NCBI GenBank assembly: GCA_963556255.1 | Contig: OY744608.1 | Location: 10,974,449 to 11,038,448 of the forward strand | Direction: 5' to 3' | Source of the DNA: Allolobophora icterica | Lineage: Eukaryota > Annelida > Clitellata > Crassiclitellata > Lumbricidae | Length of the DNA: 64,000 nucleotides | Part shown: piece after piece, positions 32,001-44,436 of the stretch | Position numbering within the stretch: the stretch's first letter is position 1 | How the letters are laid out: every line of letters begins with the position of its first letter | Position numbers and translations under genes: made by a program | The notes under the pieces: generated by a model | Told to the model about the DNA's origin: nothing | Database searches by the model: none | Seen by the model: the letters and a program-made list of their open reading frames with translations, nothing else

Positions 32001-35000
32001 GCAAAGGATAAGGCAAGAAATAATGCAAAGGATACCTCTCACAATCTTTAGGATACCCATATGTATGTATAAGCAACTGATGATTCTGAGAAGTTAGAAC
32101 GAACATACAAATAAGTACACAGTGACAATGGCAGCCTGTATTACGAACTGGCTGCCTTAAGACGCTCTTGTTCTAAGTATTTTTCTTGTGATGAACAGCT
32201 AACAAAAGCAATTTTATAAAGACTACTAAAGTGAACTGTGGCTTACCCGAAAAGTTGAAAACCAACAATTCTGATTTTATGGGAAAACAATTTAAATTTG
32301 AACTCTTGTCTATGAAAGTACTACAAAATACTATGAAATAAACAGCATCAAGAATGTATTTTTCTTGAATCTCACCTTGATCTGATATTATTATATTAAT
32401 AATTATATTATTATATTAATAATTAAATAATATGAACTCATAAATACAATGGTATTTATTCAACCATTTCTTTATTACCATATCTTACTTACCTGCACCA
32501 GCAAATAATATGAAAATGCTGGAAATGTATTTATTATTTCAATCTCACCTTTCAACACTCATACTCTTGCGTTGTCCACCCCTGTGAGAAAAAAAGAATA
32601 ACGCTCTTTGTCAATTTAATAACAGTTTCTAGAAAGATTATACAAAATGAGCTGAATGTTTTTTACATTACTTAACGTTACACATATTGAAATCGGATAT
32701 GTCAATGCAGACCTAAAAGAAACATTGCATATTACTAGTAAATAGTTGTGCTATGTAAACAGAATAAGGAATAAAAATTAAACAATGCTTACAACTTCAA
32801 AATCCACTTTAAAGTCAGAACACAATAGCAAAACAAAATCACCAGATTAGTGCAGTCCGGGTTGTAAGCGTCATGAAACTAAAATGCCTATAATAATTAA
32901 TAATAATAATAATAATAAGATAATAAAACTAAGACTTACAGATACTGGTTATCTTTTCCAACGTCTTGCAATTACCATTCAGTGCTTCATTCAATAATAA
33001 TAAACGACTTCACTTCCATGGCACTTTTCTCAGCCGAACTTAACGATTGTAGCCATTGCAGACAATATTTTATTGTCTTTGGACATTATTTCAAGAACTG
33101 AGGTATCATATCCGCTTGGGCTAAAGAATATTAATAAAAAGAGTGCAAATTTGTGACTCAAACTCCGATTCATTACATTTCTTTATTATATATACATTAA
33201 GAAAATTCATATAGCATGTTTCTAGGAGAATAATAATAAATGACTTACCGTTCAACTCTTGTCGATCCGATTCCTCGGCAGACTTTCATGAAGTACTCGA
33301 ATGTTAACGATGAATACAGGTGGAACAACGTACCTCGTAACTCGTACAGCTGGCTACAGGTGACGACACCCAGTGCTCGTAACATTTTCTCAGTTACCTT
33401 GCCAATGCCACAGATCTACGAAAAGAAAATGAACCAATCGTACAGTTCATATTTACAAACATTAACCAGTACAGTACATACAATTTATATGCACACCATG
33501 TGTTACACATTTTTGCTTCTCAATAAAATCAGAATCAGAGGTAATAAGAATTTTTTTTAAAGATGGCCAAAGAATTAGAACATTATTACTTTTATTTTAT
33601 ATAAATCTATTTATTAATTTGCTTATTCTATTCATAACTATAATTAACGCAAAAAATACCTTTGTAATTAAAACATATAACGTAAATATTGTGAACAAGA
33701 TGTAGACTAGTTTCACGGAGGGAGTCTCAAGACCTTTCTGATGGGGAGATCTTTGATGAACTCCATGACAGCCTCTCGAGTTGGTTCAATACAGAATTGG
33801 CCATTCGGCTTATTCCTGTCTGAACAGACCTTCGCCAGCATTGTGTTTGGTGCAATTCCTAACAGACATTGAAAGCAATCGAAGACCAAGAATAGCTTCA
33901 AATTTAGTTATCAATTCAATATAGGCGCTTAGCAATTCCATATTACAATGCACCTCACTTTTATAATAAATTTTCCAGGAAAAATGTATGATCCCATTAT
34001 TAGCCATAATTCAACACATATCTCTGGCATTTATATCCCAATGTACATATAGGATGAAACTGTTTTATTTGAATAGGAAATAAAAACCAGAAAACAATTT
34101 CTTTCCAAGCCTAATCCTCTCCACATATGTGTGCATCATAACCATTCTTATCAAAGTTGACTCAGTTTTGCAAATAATGCTTCATCTTTACACCTACACA
34201 TCTTCTTTCTCTTTTTCTCTACCTCAGACTTTATTATTATCATTATCATTAAGTAAATATTAATCACCAAAATCTAAGCACAACTTGCTTAGTAACTCGA
34301 CAGTAACCATCTCACAGGAGGCTCGAACCCTCCTCTCCGCATTACAGTGCAAGTGCTCTAAACAAAACAGTTAGCTACTATGTCTACCATCAACTACCAT
34401 GTCTTGCAACACTTCTGAACCTCACACAAAATTTTATAAAACCCACACCCTTTTAAGATTTCCTAGTTTGAAATTTGTATTGTTATGGAAACAATTGATT
34501 TGAAAAGATTTATACAGAACTTCTAATACAAAACACACAACCAGAAATTAACCTGCACTGGATGTTAAGCAAGTCTCCTGGTAAATGCGATATCGCATCT
34601 CACGAACGACTTCCTCAGCTGTTAAACCAAACATCTCATAAGTTGGCTCTTCTAAAACTTTTCTACACGAAGGACATTCAGCACCGACTTCAAGTATATC
34701 TGAATCTGAGAACAAACAAACTCATATTGAGCACATGCACTCAAGTCCAATCATCTGTCTTCATTAAAATAGCCCTACAATACGTTTCTGCACTGTACTA
34801 GTTAGCACCAGTTTAACTGCACCTGTTCAGCGCTCAATGCAAACAATCTCTGTTGAATAGAAGCTCTGAATATTAGTAATTCTGATCTGAACTTTGAACC
34901 ACCACGTTGTATCACACGGCCATCTGTAAGAACTTCAAGATCATCCAAGCATTGGTGATTAAACACAATGCATCGTGCAGGGAGCAGAATTAAGCATTGC

Positions 35001-38000
35001 TGGCTGTCCACAAGATATGGGCTTTTCCGCATTTGTTTGACTCATGTAAAGCAACCTTACTGCTTCAATGGATGTTACGGCTATCTAAAAATACATTACT
35101 GATGCTATAAGCATCCTCTGTTTATTCAGCCAAGCGCGTAGTTCCTATTACAGGCATGCTGTCCTGTAACATGAATACTCACTATTCATGTTACACATGT
35201 CAATACTCTGTATTTATTTAAAATAAATAATGAAAACAACAACAAATTGATGCAATATAAGAAACTCATTAATACTGTGCATTAATACTGCAGTGCATTA
35301 AAACTTTGTATTTATTTCAAATAAATTATGACAGGCTGAAGCAATGCAGAACACTAGAACTGACTCACTCGTAAACCAAAGACAGAACTGGACTGAGCAA
35401 AAGATGATACAAACCCTTAGAACAGTGACAGACTTTGACAGGATCCGTGTGGCCTGGAAATTTCCGATCTACTCCACAGTCGATCCTCTGATGAAGATGA
35501 TCGGTAATGTCCATGTAAGCTTCGTCGAGACTTGCAGCCGAAAAGTTTGGATCATAATCCGCAAAGATCGTCTGGAAACGTTCACTCATGGCTGTGTACT
35601 TTTCAAAGTTGCATGGCAAGATGGTAAGGCTAGGGCACAGCTTTCGTGCTATGAATCCAGGCATTCCTGCTCGAACACCAAATCGCCGAGCAGCATAGTT
35701 TGATGTAGACTTCACAGATCAATACAAATTGAAACAGATATAAATACAGCATCACATTTGTAGTTCTCCATTTATGTCTAAGTCGTAAAAAGTGCACAAC
35801 ATTACAAACGCAGTTAAAATTAGCCAATTCTGGAACAGCTATCCCCCCAAGCGATACACATTCAGCTTAGATCAATCAGCATAGCAGAAGTATATGTTTC
35901 CCAGCATTTAAAATAATTTGACCTTTAAGTTTCCAAACCCTTTAAAGGTTGCATTAATCCACTGTTAGTACTCAAATGCAAATGTCAAATGCCTATCGCA
36001 CTATCATAGGCTGCCTCGCATCCCTATGGACTGATCTTCTGAATACTGATCTGATTATGGTTGGGTTTGGTGCGCCATCAGTTGATTCCTTGAGCATTAC
36101 ACACCAGCGCATTAGAAGTAATAAATTACAATTGCTATCATTAACGTTTAACAATTAATACATTCCTTAACTTCTACAAACATAGAGCACAACTCTCATT
36201 CAGCCAATTATCTATAAAGCTTCTTTCAACAAGTTCAAAGCTTGCCCAAAGCTGTTTACCAAAGAAAAGCTGCATTCCTTCTGCAATTAACCAGTGACAG
36301 TGAATCCAAAAGCCAAAAATTTACTTCTCATATATCGCTCAAGATACAGCAACTATGAAAATGACAGTGCTTTTGCGAAGCAGGACGCGGTGGTGTAGCG
36401 GTATGTTCGGTGCCTTGCAAACAGAGGGTCGCAGGTTCGAATCTATCTCAAGCCGCTGTGTAACGACCCAGCATCATAGATGTTCTGTGATATGGTCATG
36501 TGCACTTCTGAACTTTGTAAGGAGGGTAATATCAAAATGCAGTTGTATTGTATTGTATAAAGAGCACCAAAAAAAGTTATAAAATAAATGTGATATAAGG
36601 TCAGGTAAACCTATCAACATTAACAGTTCCTTACAGGTCACAAGGCTGGACAACACTGCCATTTAAACAACACAACAAACTGACTGTTCTTACCAACATA
36701 TGACTACCACCAACGGCCATTGGCTTGTCTCTGAGTTCTGGTCTATCAAGCATCTCCACTGCAGCATAGAATGCGTCCATGTCAACATGGACAATAGTAC
36801 GACTTAAGTCACGGGATGACTCTAGTCTTTCAATCAACTGATCAGCCTAAAGAAACAAAATGTCTCAATCAAATGTCAGCACACAGATATAACCGCCTTT
36901 CAATCAACTATTCGGCAAGAAAGCATAAAAGCTTTTCAATCAATTAATCAGCCTAATTCTCTCAATCCGAGCAGTCATTTAGTCAGTCAGTCATTTAGCA
37001 AGACACTCAGTCAATCACTCAATAATTCAGTCAGTCAGTCAGTCAGCCATTCAGTCAGTCAGTCAGTCAATCAATAATTCAGTCAGTCAGTCAGTACTTT
37101 AGTCAATCAGTCAGTAATTCAGTCAGTCAGTTTATAATACAGTAAGTCAGTCATTCAGTCAGTCAGTCAGTCAGTCAGTCAGTATTTCACCTTCTGCACA
37201 GCCAAAGCCACTTGCTGTGGAGTTAGCTTTTGACGACGCTCTTCCATCTCTTGAATTTGTTGGTTCAGCTGTTCCTCCCTCTTCTGCTGGTTCTTGTAAT
37301 ATGACGAACCTACATATGAGAATTAGTCTTCTGCTGATTTTTACAAATAAAACATAATTAACCTGCATTTATAAAAATTATTATAAAAAGCCTGACAGAT
37401 CATGATGGTAAAGTAAACAAATCAATTATTTAAAAAATAAATAAAAAACACATTAACACAATTTCTGAAACTCTTACAGCATAAATGCAAACACAGAAAA
37501 GCACCGAATCACACTCTATTGTACATTTATACTCTACTGTAAGTTCAAACTCAATTGTGTTTAAACTCCACTGTATGTTTACACTCTACTGTACGTTCGT
37601 ACTCTATTGTGCATTTATAATTACTGCATGTTCATACTGTATTCTGTTAGAACTGTAACATGAATTAGAGCGCTAATAAGCGCTATTACGAGGTACTTGA
37701 AAGGCACTTTAACGACGAAAGTGTACTATAAGCGAACAGGAAACCAGTGCAGCTCATCATTACAGTGCTAAGAATGCCCAGATACACAACTGCATGCATC
37801 CATACATACATGTATGTACAAGTGCAGGTTGTGCATTTAATATGCATAGAAGCACACATACATACGTTTGTACATACGCATGTATCTTGGAATTCTTACG
37901 GTGTCTTTGAAGAATAACAAATTCATATGCATACAAATTATGCAGACATAAAGACCAACCAATAAATAGGAAATGATTTTATAAATATGATAAACGAATG

Positions 38001-39578
38001 CTGTACCAGTAATTAAGAGAGTGGAGAAGACAGAGGTAAATCATGACAACTACCTTTAGAAGCTTCGTACATGATTTGGTTAATGCGGTCCTTGTCAAGA
38101 CCTTCCATTCCGGCTTTGTTGTCATTTACGACAACGGCTGAATTAAGAACTGGTACATCAACTGTTAAACAGAAACAGCAACTGGTATGCTACCTAGCCA
38201 AAAGACAAAGCAACTGCTACCTAGCCAACAGACAAAGAAACTGCTACCTAGCCAACAGACAAAGCAACTGGTAAGCTACCTAGCTAACAGATCAGGCAAA
38301 TGGTATGTTACCTAGCCAACAGACAAAGCAATGCAGTATGCTACCTAGTCAACAGACAAAGCAATGCAGTATGCTACCTAGTCAACAGACAAAGCAATGC
38401 AGTATGCTACCTACCTCAGCAACAGACAAAGCAGTGAAGGAATGTTACAATATACTGGCAACAGAAAAAAACAAGAACAACGGATTTGTTGTTTCCTAGT
38501 CACCTAGGCAACAGAAAAGCAAGATCAGCAGAATTGTTTGTTCTAGTAAACAGGTAACTACAAGAGATAATGACCTCCGTAATTTCTAGGAAACATAATT
38601 TAGAATACAGTAAGGAACACGTAATTATCCTAGTTAACACGTAAAGCAAGCGCACCAACACAAGCCTGTCATAAATATTGTCACCAAGTTAAATGACGCT
38701 ACAACTTCATTCCATAATGGTTGAAGATCATCTGTTCCTTTAATAGGTTTAGGTTGTAAGGTATGGAACACAACTGAAGGATATCCCTGCAGTGCTATTG
38801 CAAAACATGTGATTAAATCATATTTCATGTACATTACAATGTAATATGAATGTAATGTTATCACTATAAGTTATCAGTTAATAATCCAAACAAATCCACA
38901 AGAGCCAAGTTATTCAGTTAGTTTCCATATCATGGTCAAAATACAGAGAAACCTAGGGTAAGAAAGCCAGCAAGATGTTATGGTAGAAAATGTTCATGGT
39001 GTCATGGAAATTGGAAGGAGGGAGACAAAGCAAAGTTTGATAATAGTTTGACAAGTCTAGTTCTGAATTTTGTAATGAAATGTTCCATAAGAATGTGTAA
39101 GAGGGGAGTCTAACACTGACAGGTTGAAGAAGAGCAAACCGTCGGAGAGGGGAGGATAGAGTAATGGTAACAGAGCATTACAACGCGGTTCAATACCCGT
39201 AACCACCCTCTAGGGCGGCGCTTTGCATGGCTGCCAGAACGTGTGTTTAATTAAGATCTTCATTGTATAACTGTCATGTTTCAATGTAATCTTACTGCGT
39301 CTGTCAGTCTGAAGTAATAAAGAATATATTATCATTATTGTTATTATTATTATTATTATTATCTAAATGCCATCAAATGCCTCCTGCTGAGCAGTGGAAC
39401 AGCAATTAAACATAGTATAGTTCTGATGACCACCTTTATCATTTACTTTGGCATCAGGCCTATTTTCTTCTTTGTTCTTCGGGATGATTAAACGTGAAGA
39501 TAACAACTCAGATTCTGGTACATCTTCATCCCAAGCTTCAGACCAATTCTCCTCCACCTCTATATCTTCGGTGGCCAT
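29090..39578 (-). CDS. POLK: DNA polymerase kappa (Y-family, DinB clade), 13 coding exons, complete
   Basis: Coding parts, in transcript order: 39578-39434, 38161-38054, 37309-37191, 36846-36694, 35709-35415, 34705-34553, 33858-33734, 33415-33249, 32581-32549, 31757-31661, 31278-31107, 30589-29995, 29204-29090. Joined: 2277 nt, 758 aa, phases consistent. Pol kappa extends past bulky minor-groove lesions and acts in translesion synthesis and repair in the nucleus. Visible landmarks are [15 protein letters not shown] (N-clasp), VDMDAFYA (Asp146), SLDEAY (Asp237, Glu238), [24 protein letters not shown], the little-finger entry [11 protein letters not shown], and [18 protein letters not shown]. 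One UBZ finger and a PIP-like motif close the protein. Human POLK is 870 aa with two UBZ fingers; one appears to be absent here. The first Met sits in a good context (GCCAATGGCC). The N-terminal 50 residues are acidic and unlike the human ones. The last intron uses a GC donor. The exon 5 end is the least certain boundary. Confidence 0.95.
29205..29994 (-). other. POLK: GC-AG last intron of POLK
   Basis: Exon 12 ends ACCGAACAG and continues gctagtataag; the intron ends tttgtgtag before ATCTACTGGG. Joining AG with A makes Arg and restores RSTGSS, which also occurs near the C-terminus of vertebrate Pol kappa. Reading on through the donor would instead stop two codons later (AGG CTA GTA TAA). A GT donor at CTA/gtataa exists but would put exon 13 out of frame. 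Confidence 0.75.
29622..29755 (-). repeat. SINE family A, 3' half (POLK intron 12)
   Basis: Contains ATTATTATTATGCATTTATT, AAGCGCCACTATCTAATGAC, CAAGCATCAAG and GGTCCCTACACATTAACAG, as in the copy at 26315-26490. The tRNA head is truncated. On the sense strand of POLK. Confidence 0.65.
31107..32581 (-). other. POLK: POLK exons 9-11: little finger (PAD), including a 33-nt microexon
   Basis: Exon 9 (32581-32549) is only 33 nt and encodes the invariant [11 protein letters not shown] linker. It has an acag acceptor and a gtgaga donor. Exon 10 (31757-31661) gives [19 protein letters not shown] and exon 11 (31278-31107) gives the strand [18 protein letters not shown] and the [11 protein letters not shown] end of the polymerase core. 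Confidence 0.95.
31785..31930 (+). repeat. Dispersed repeat family C (POLK intron 9)
   Basis: CTCGTAATCGTAAACACCAA, TTTCTAAAGCACTACTCTAA, GCACACAGCACCAGCTTATT and CATGAGTGCTGCGTCAAGTC, as in the copy at 4735. Confidence 0.6.
34225..34390 (-). repeat. SINE family A (POLK intron 6)
   Basis: Plus strand: TTATTATTATCATTATCATT, CAGTAACCATCTCACAGGAG and GCTCGAACCC (complement of the B box), then GTGCAAGTGCTC and GTTAGCTACTATGTC. Same order as 26315-26490. Confidence 0.65.
36377..36565 (+). repeat. tRNA-derived SINE, family D (POLK intron 4)
   Basis: The head GGACGCGGTGGTGTAGCGGT with A-box-like GGTGTAGCGG and a perfect B box GGTTCGAATC about 40 nt on is followed by a non-tRNA body and a TTGTATTGTATTGTA tail. 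It is antisense to POLK. The cloverleaf is imperfect, so I call a SINE head and not a working tRNA gene. Confidence 0.7.
36970..37184 (+). repeat. Degenerate (AGTC)n tetranucleotide array touching the POLK exon 3 donor
   Basis: About 215 bp of CAGT repeats with ATTT/CAAT interruptions. The array ends at 37184 and the POLK exon 3 donor is at 37189-37190, so in the transcript the intron starts and almost at once becomes repeat. Confidence 0.95.
38178..38416 (+). repeat. Minisatellite of about 27-36-bp units next to the POLK exon 2 acceptor
   Basis: Seven or eight units built on CTACCTAGCCAACAGACAAA with variable GCAACTG or GCAATGCAGTATG joins. The array begins about 15 nt from the exon 2 acceptor (38162-38163) on the intron side. 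The last three units (38311-38410) are almost identical at 36 bp, suggesting recent expansion. Confidence 0.9.
39150..39365 (+). repeat. tRNA-derived SINE-like repeat with (ATT)n tail (POLK intron 1)
   Basis: An A-box-like GATAGAGTAATGGTAACAGA and a B box GCGGTTCAATACCCG are followed by a body ending AATAAAGAATATATTATC and (ATT)n. The tail finishes next to POLK exon 1. Antisense to POLK. Confidence 0.6.
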
Positions 39579-41159
39579 TGGCGTTGCCAGTGTCTGAAAA
39601 TATTATACCAAATTATTTAGTTACTGAAAACCTAAAACTCTGGCACTTAAGTTTTGTTCTCTGCAGTGCTGACAGTGCAGTTTCAAACCTTGGTTTCTAC
39701 ATTTGGTAATTTATCGTTTTAGTGTCCCTTATTAAGAAGTTGGATAAGCAAATATGTCATATTAAAACTCAAACTAGATGCTGGATGAGCAATGAAAATA
39801 TTTCATATCAAAACTCAAACTAGAAGTTGGATGAGCGATGAAAATATTTCATATTAAAACTGAAACTAGAAGTTCGATGATCGAAGCAAATATTTAATAC
39901 TAAAACTAGAATTATGTTATAATATTATATAGCGTAAATAATAAGGGACACTAACACGATAAGTTACCCTACAAGTTATAAAGAATACATATTTTTCCTT
40001 CGCAAAAATGAAATATAATTCTAATTAGCCCAGTCAAAATCACGACTGCGTAACAACAGTTTACATATTTTTGATTTTCTAAACAGCAAGACCAAAATGC
40101 CATTTATGCACTTTTCCGAACGTCGCGCCAAAAGATCTCTATATACTCTAGTAATGCTGTAACAAAACGTTACTGACATGTTATCTTATTCACTGCTTTA
40201 TTTTTCGTTTCCCTTGCTTTTAAAATAATATACCCTATTTCGTAAAACGTATGTGTGCACATTCAATTTTTCCACATCATAATACTGAACTTTCCTTTCC
40301 ACCCCAGTAAATAAGTATCGTAAACCGTCTGCCGGAAATAAGGCTCACAGAAATTACTACCTTAATAGATACAGGTAATTATAGCACCACAGTTTTAAAA
40401 CTAAATTTACAGAGCTGAATTTATTTGTTAAACATTGTTTTATCCGATTTGCAAACGTTACACATTTTGTCATAACTTCACAACGTAATTAATAAAAAAA
40501 TATTCGAGGCTCGAGAGTACGCGAGCCATGACTTTTGACCTCCTTCCATAGTTATTTATAAGGGGCCTATTTATTTACTTTTACGTTTTGCACGGTCGGC
40601 TGACTTCAAATCGGAGACGCCATTGACTGTCGTAACAAACTGATTACTGATTTCGTGGCAAATTACGAACTAGTAGTGGTTGGGTATCATATTTTTTCAT
40701 CCAATTGTCTAATGGTATAATTAATTTTGATTGTAAAATCGCAGAAATTCTCTGCGTCACACAACAGCTGCGTCAGACACCAGTTTAATGGACTGCAGTC
40801 ACTGCACTATATCAATGCTGCAAGAGGTAGGTTGAGAATTGTAAAGGGGAGCGGTAAATGAAGCAGGGTGGTGCTCAGATGGAAAGCGATCACGATGGCA
40901 ACGGTAAATGTAAATGTACACGTTTTTATATAGCAACCGTATGGCCTCGACCCTGCTCATTTTTCAATGAATTGATGGGGGTGAGACCTAACGTCGGTAT
41001 CATCATCATCATCGTTGACCAGTATCTATAAGCTATAAAAGGAATTATATTTGCGTATTTACAATGAGTCTGACTACAATTAATTGTTCTTTCAAGATCA
41101 ACATAGCACTCTAAGCACGTACTGAGCTGATTTGACGTAGCGCTCGTTAACAGACTGGT

Positions 41160-41235
41160 GCCAACGACCTCTTGACTGGTGCCCTGCACTTGGCCTTCGA
41201 GTGGCGCTTTAGAAGTTTGGAGATTACGATTACGA
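41160..41235 (-). repeat. Dispersed repeat family C, inverted copy
   Basis: GGTGCCCTGCACTTGGCCTT, GAGTGGCGCTTTAGAAGTTT, GGAGATTACGATTACGATTG: the complement of the 4735 copy. Confidence 0.6.
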
Positions 41236-41402
41236 TTGAGCTGATAAATTAATATGAGTGTTGATTAAGTTGTCATAAACATAGATAATATTATATCTAC
41301 TAGAGTATTTACCCGTCATATTATGACGGCAGTGTATATACTGCCTATATGTATCGTTGGTTAAAATGCTCTGATCGCCGTCGTCAAGACCGCAGTACTG
41401 AT

Positions 41403-41449
41403 GTCACAAACGGTTTCTGTTTCACAATAGAACAGAAACCGTTTGTGAC
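41403..41449. repeat. Perfect 19-bp-arm hairpin
   Basis: GTCACAAACGGTTTCTGTT at 41403-41421, a 9-nt loop, and its exact complement at 41431-41449. Confidence 0.95.
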
Positions 41450-43249
41450 GTAGCGTTTATCGACAGACACACGCTCTATGGATATTATATGTATAGATGG
41501 TTTGTGGTCTACCGCTAGAGGTCATAAGTATTCATAATCCAACTTTTGCATATTAGTTGGTTTTCTTAGTGTAGAATTGTTCAAATTGGGTGTACAAGCA
41601 AAAGAAAGACATATTTAGAATCAGGAAACAAAGCTGATGATAACCTGATATACTAACATCCTGAGAAATAGAAAAAATAAATCGAATTTTTTCTGCTCAG
41701 TGGGTCATACCGTAGGCCTACCAACTCAACCAATGATTCTGACTCGACAATTCAGAATTTCTTGATTTTTTCATCAAAAATTCCTGATCATATGGTATGA
41801 ACAACTGGAAAATTTCACGCGTCTATAGCAAAAATTGACGGAGATATAGGCTGTTGAAGTTGCGGGGTAGGACAAAAATTGTACGCGAATTTTTTTCATT
41901 TTGAGACTTCCATAACTTTTGATCTAGAGCAGGTACAAACATTTGGTTTTCAGTTTTGAGTTCTAAGCACTGCATAGATTTACAAGGTGAAGCAAAATTT
42001 GTTGTCTTTGATCTGAGCAATTAACCAAAGTTGTTGCAAAGTGTCAAAAATTTCTTGCCGAACCAATTTTTGCCATGTTTGCTGAATCACTACACCTGCA
42101 GTATATGTCAGAAAGGAATAATTTTTCTGTGGTTTTATTCAGCTATTGGTGGAGTTGTAAATGTGTAATTTATTTGTGTCTTGGTCAACAGGAACTACTG
42201 TAGCGCTTTGCCAAAACCTCTTCATCTCAACGATAGTGGTCACTTTTAATTGCCCTAATGGTCAAGTGTATCACCTGATAAAGAAGTAAAACATGCATCA
42301 ATGGAAAGCCTGAAGAACAACCTTTTTATTGATACCAAACTCTTGTTGGTATTCTTTACATTAGGTTATTAAATTATTTTTTCAAAAGCCGTGAGTTTTG
42401 CAGTTTGCGGTGGTACATTAACAATTGCACAACATACATTATTTGAAAGTAAATAGCATAGAGATTTTCAATAATGCATTCTAAAGTTGTAAATCAAGCA
42501 CACATTCAATATGTAAAATTGGAGAACTTTTAAAAGTGTGTATCTGCAATTTTTTTAACAAATGTTCTATTTCATTTATAATTTTGTCATCCAATTGATA
42601 ATGCCATCCTGTTATGGTTATGGATGGCACCCAATAATTATCTTTATTTCTGGGCCACTGGAATGAACCTATGATCCCTGTAGCAATGGTGAATTCATGT
42701 TTCTGGAACCTTCTTTGCATTTTTAAATAAGGCCTAGTATTCAGCTCTTAGCATCATAGAAGAATTTATGTTCAAGATGTTGGAGTCAGCTCAAAGAAAC
42801 AGTTGCTGTTCACTGAAAATGTGGTTTTTTCTGACGGTTTAAAGACAGTTCGTTTAACTGTACCACTAATTCCATTACAAGGACAACAGTAGCAAAAAGA
42901 AGCCATTCAACACTTGGCTTCAAATCACACAGATTGTTCATGAGAATGCTAACATTTTAAAAGTTCTTGGGCTTGCTAGCAGTTTCATCACTGAAATGCT
43001 CTATAGTCTTGATGGTTGGATGGTGGCCAGGCCCTTTGATCATGGCATTAAGTGTGATGGCATCATATGCAAATGTCACTCACAACACATGTGCTGAAAC
43101 ACTGTATTTTAAATCTTTCTGGTAGTAGATGGTAAATGGATAGAGATTAGCCTGTAAAGTGAGGAGTTCATATCCAGTGGTCATTGAAGCATTTCTGAAC
43201 CTACCTGAAGTCACAGATGACATTGATGAAGCAACTATATCGGTTTATT

Positions 43250-43722
43250 CCAGTGGTGCCCATAAATTGCATCGAAATATGTGTGGTAAGGATTTTCCCT
43301 GCATCATCTGGCTGCAGCATTTAAGACCAATTGCACTTAGGACAGATGTGTCTTTGGAAGCCCTATTAGCACAGAGTTACAGTAGTCAATGCGTGTACAT
43401 ACAAAGGCATGCACCATGGTCGTAAAGACAGTACCTCCTAAAGGCTCTAAGGAGCCTTAGTTGGTAGTAACAGAAGCGGGTCGGCAGTCTTAGGTGCTCA
43501 GTAAACGTCAAGGCAGTATCAAGCATGACAGCTAGATCACGAACACTAGAGGAGAATGTAAAGTCTGGGAATAGTAAGGCCAGTAGCAGGAGGTCAACGT
43601 TTGACAGGTGCTGTTTGGTTCCAAACCAAATCAATTGGGTCTTTGAGGGATTGAGCCAAGTCTATTTGCCATCATCTAGAAGTGGAGATCCTGTAACAGA
43701 GACTCCACCCAAACCACCATAA
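43250..43722 (-). pseudogene. CR1/L2-like reverse transcriptase remnant
   Basis: On the minus strand the clearest block (43634-43430) reads LIWFGTKQHLSNVDLLLLAL, FPDFTFSSSVRDLAVMLD, LTFTEH and CYYQLRLLRAFRR. This is the thumb-proximal region of CR1/L2-type RTs. Upstream WLNPSKTQ is in the same frame but behind a TAG, and the downstream part is interrupted by stops and a frameshift. Dead element. Confidence 0.8.
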
Positions 43723-44228
43723 GAATCTGCTCAGATCATGCTGTGTCATAATTTGAGTTGAATTAAATTCTAAATCAACTCATCTGGAATGTTTACAGTG
43801 GTCATAACATCCACAAGAAAATGAAGCAGTTCAGTTTTGTTGTCATCGACTCGCAAGAACTGTCCATTTCATTCCGAACCAATTCTGCCGTATGCATCCG
43901 TATCAGAGTTCTGTTTTATTTGTTCCAGCGCTATGCCTAAATTTTCACGAAAAGTTAAAAGAACATCTCGTACATTTCTAGTAAATGATCCTTATGTCGA
44001 GTAGCTTAATTTAGGTTTACTTGTCAAGAAAATACCATAATGCTATAGTTGTTCTGCATAAAGTTGGCTAAGTTCAGCTAGTGTGAATGCTGGAGGCAAA
44101 ATGTCGTTGGCTCTGCTTCTTCCAAATATGCAATAATTTCAGCTAATGAGACTGATTCCGCATCTAACCTAGTTATACACTTTACATTTTCAGTTTCACA
44201 TGTGAACCTGCTGCTTTACGAAACAGAT

Positions 44229-44436
44229 CTAGCAATCAAGCAGGGTGGTATTTGGCCTCAATTGCAATCATATTGCCACTTGACCACTTTCCTAGCACCC
44301 TCTGGCAAAATATACACTTACTCCAATCACCACTAGCAATCAAGCAGGGTGGTATTTGGCCTCAATTGCAATCATATCGCCACTTGACCACTTTCCTAGC
44401 ACCCTCTGGCAAAATATACAATTACTCCAATCACCA
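44229..44436 (+). repeat. Tandem duplication, 2 x 104 bp
   Basis: CTAGCAATCAAGCAGGGTGG at 44229 recurs at 44333. The units differ at only a few positions (for example TATTGCC against TATCGCC). The unit includes TTTCCTAGCACCCTCTGGCA, reminiscent of the family B SINE body. Confidence 0.9.

Larger units (their letters stand above)
33249..38161 (-). other. POLK: POLK exons 2-8: N-clasp, palm, fingers and thumb
   Basis: Exon 2 (38161-38054) and exon 3 (37309-37191) encode the N-clasp (residues 49-124). Exon 4 begins the palm with the metal-binding Asp146. Exon 5 holds [18 protein letters not shown] and the SLDEAY motif with Asp237 and Glu238. Exon 6 carries the end of the palm insertion and [10 protein letters not shown]; it also has an isolated CPSC pair of unknown role. 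Exons 7 and 8 give [18 protein letters not shown] and the helix-hairpin-helix [17 protein letters not shown] of the thumb. Confidence 0.95.

Noticed and set aside
34823..35037. Open minus-strand stretch ending GCTGAACAG/gtgcag, between POLK exons 5 and 6
   Set aside because: It has a donor-like end, but no phase is compatible with exon 6, which needs one leftover base. Joining exon 5 directly to exon 6 is in phase. An untranslated or alternative exon cannot be excluded.
36377..36450. Possible tRNA gene (A-box and B-box-like motifs)
   Set aside because: Acceptor and anticodon stems do not pair well and a retroposon body with a tail follows, so SINE head is preferred.
38704..38806. Exon-like minus-strand frame ([20 protein letters not shown]) in POLK intron 1
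   Set aside because: Acceptor and donor motifs exist but the end phase does not fit exon 2, whereas exon 1 joins exon 2 perfectly. No domain recognised.
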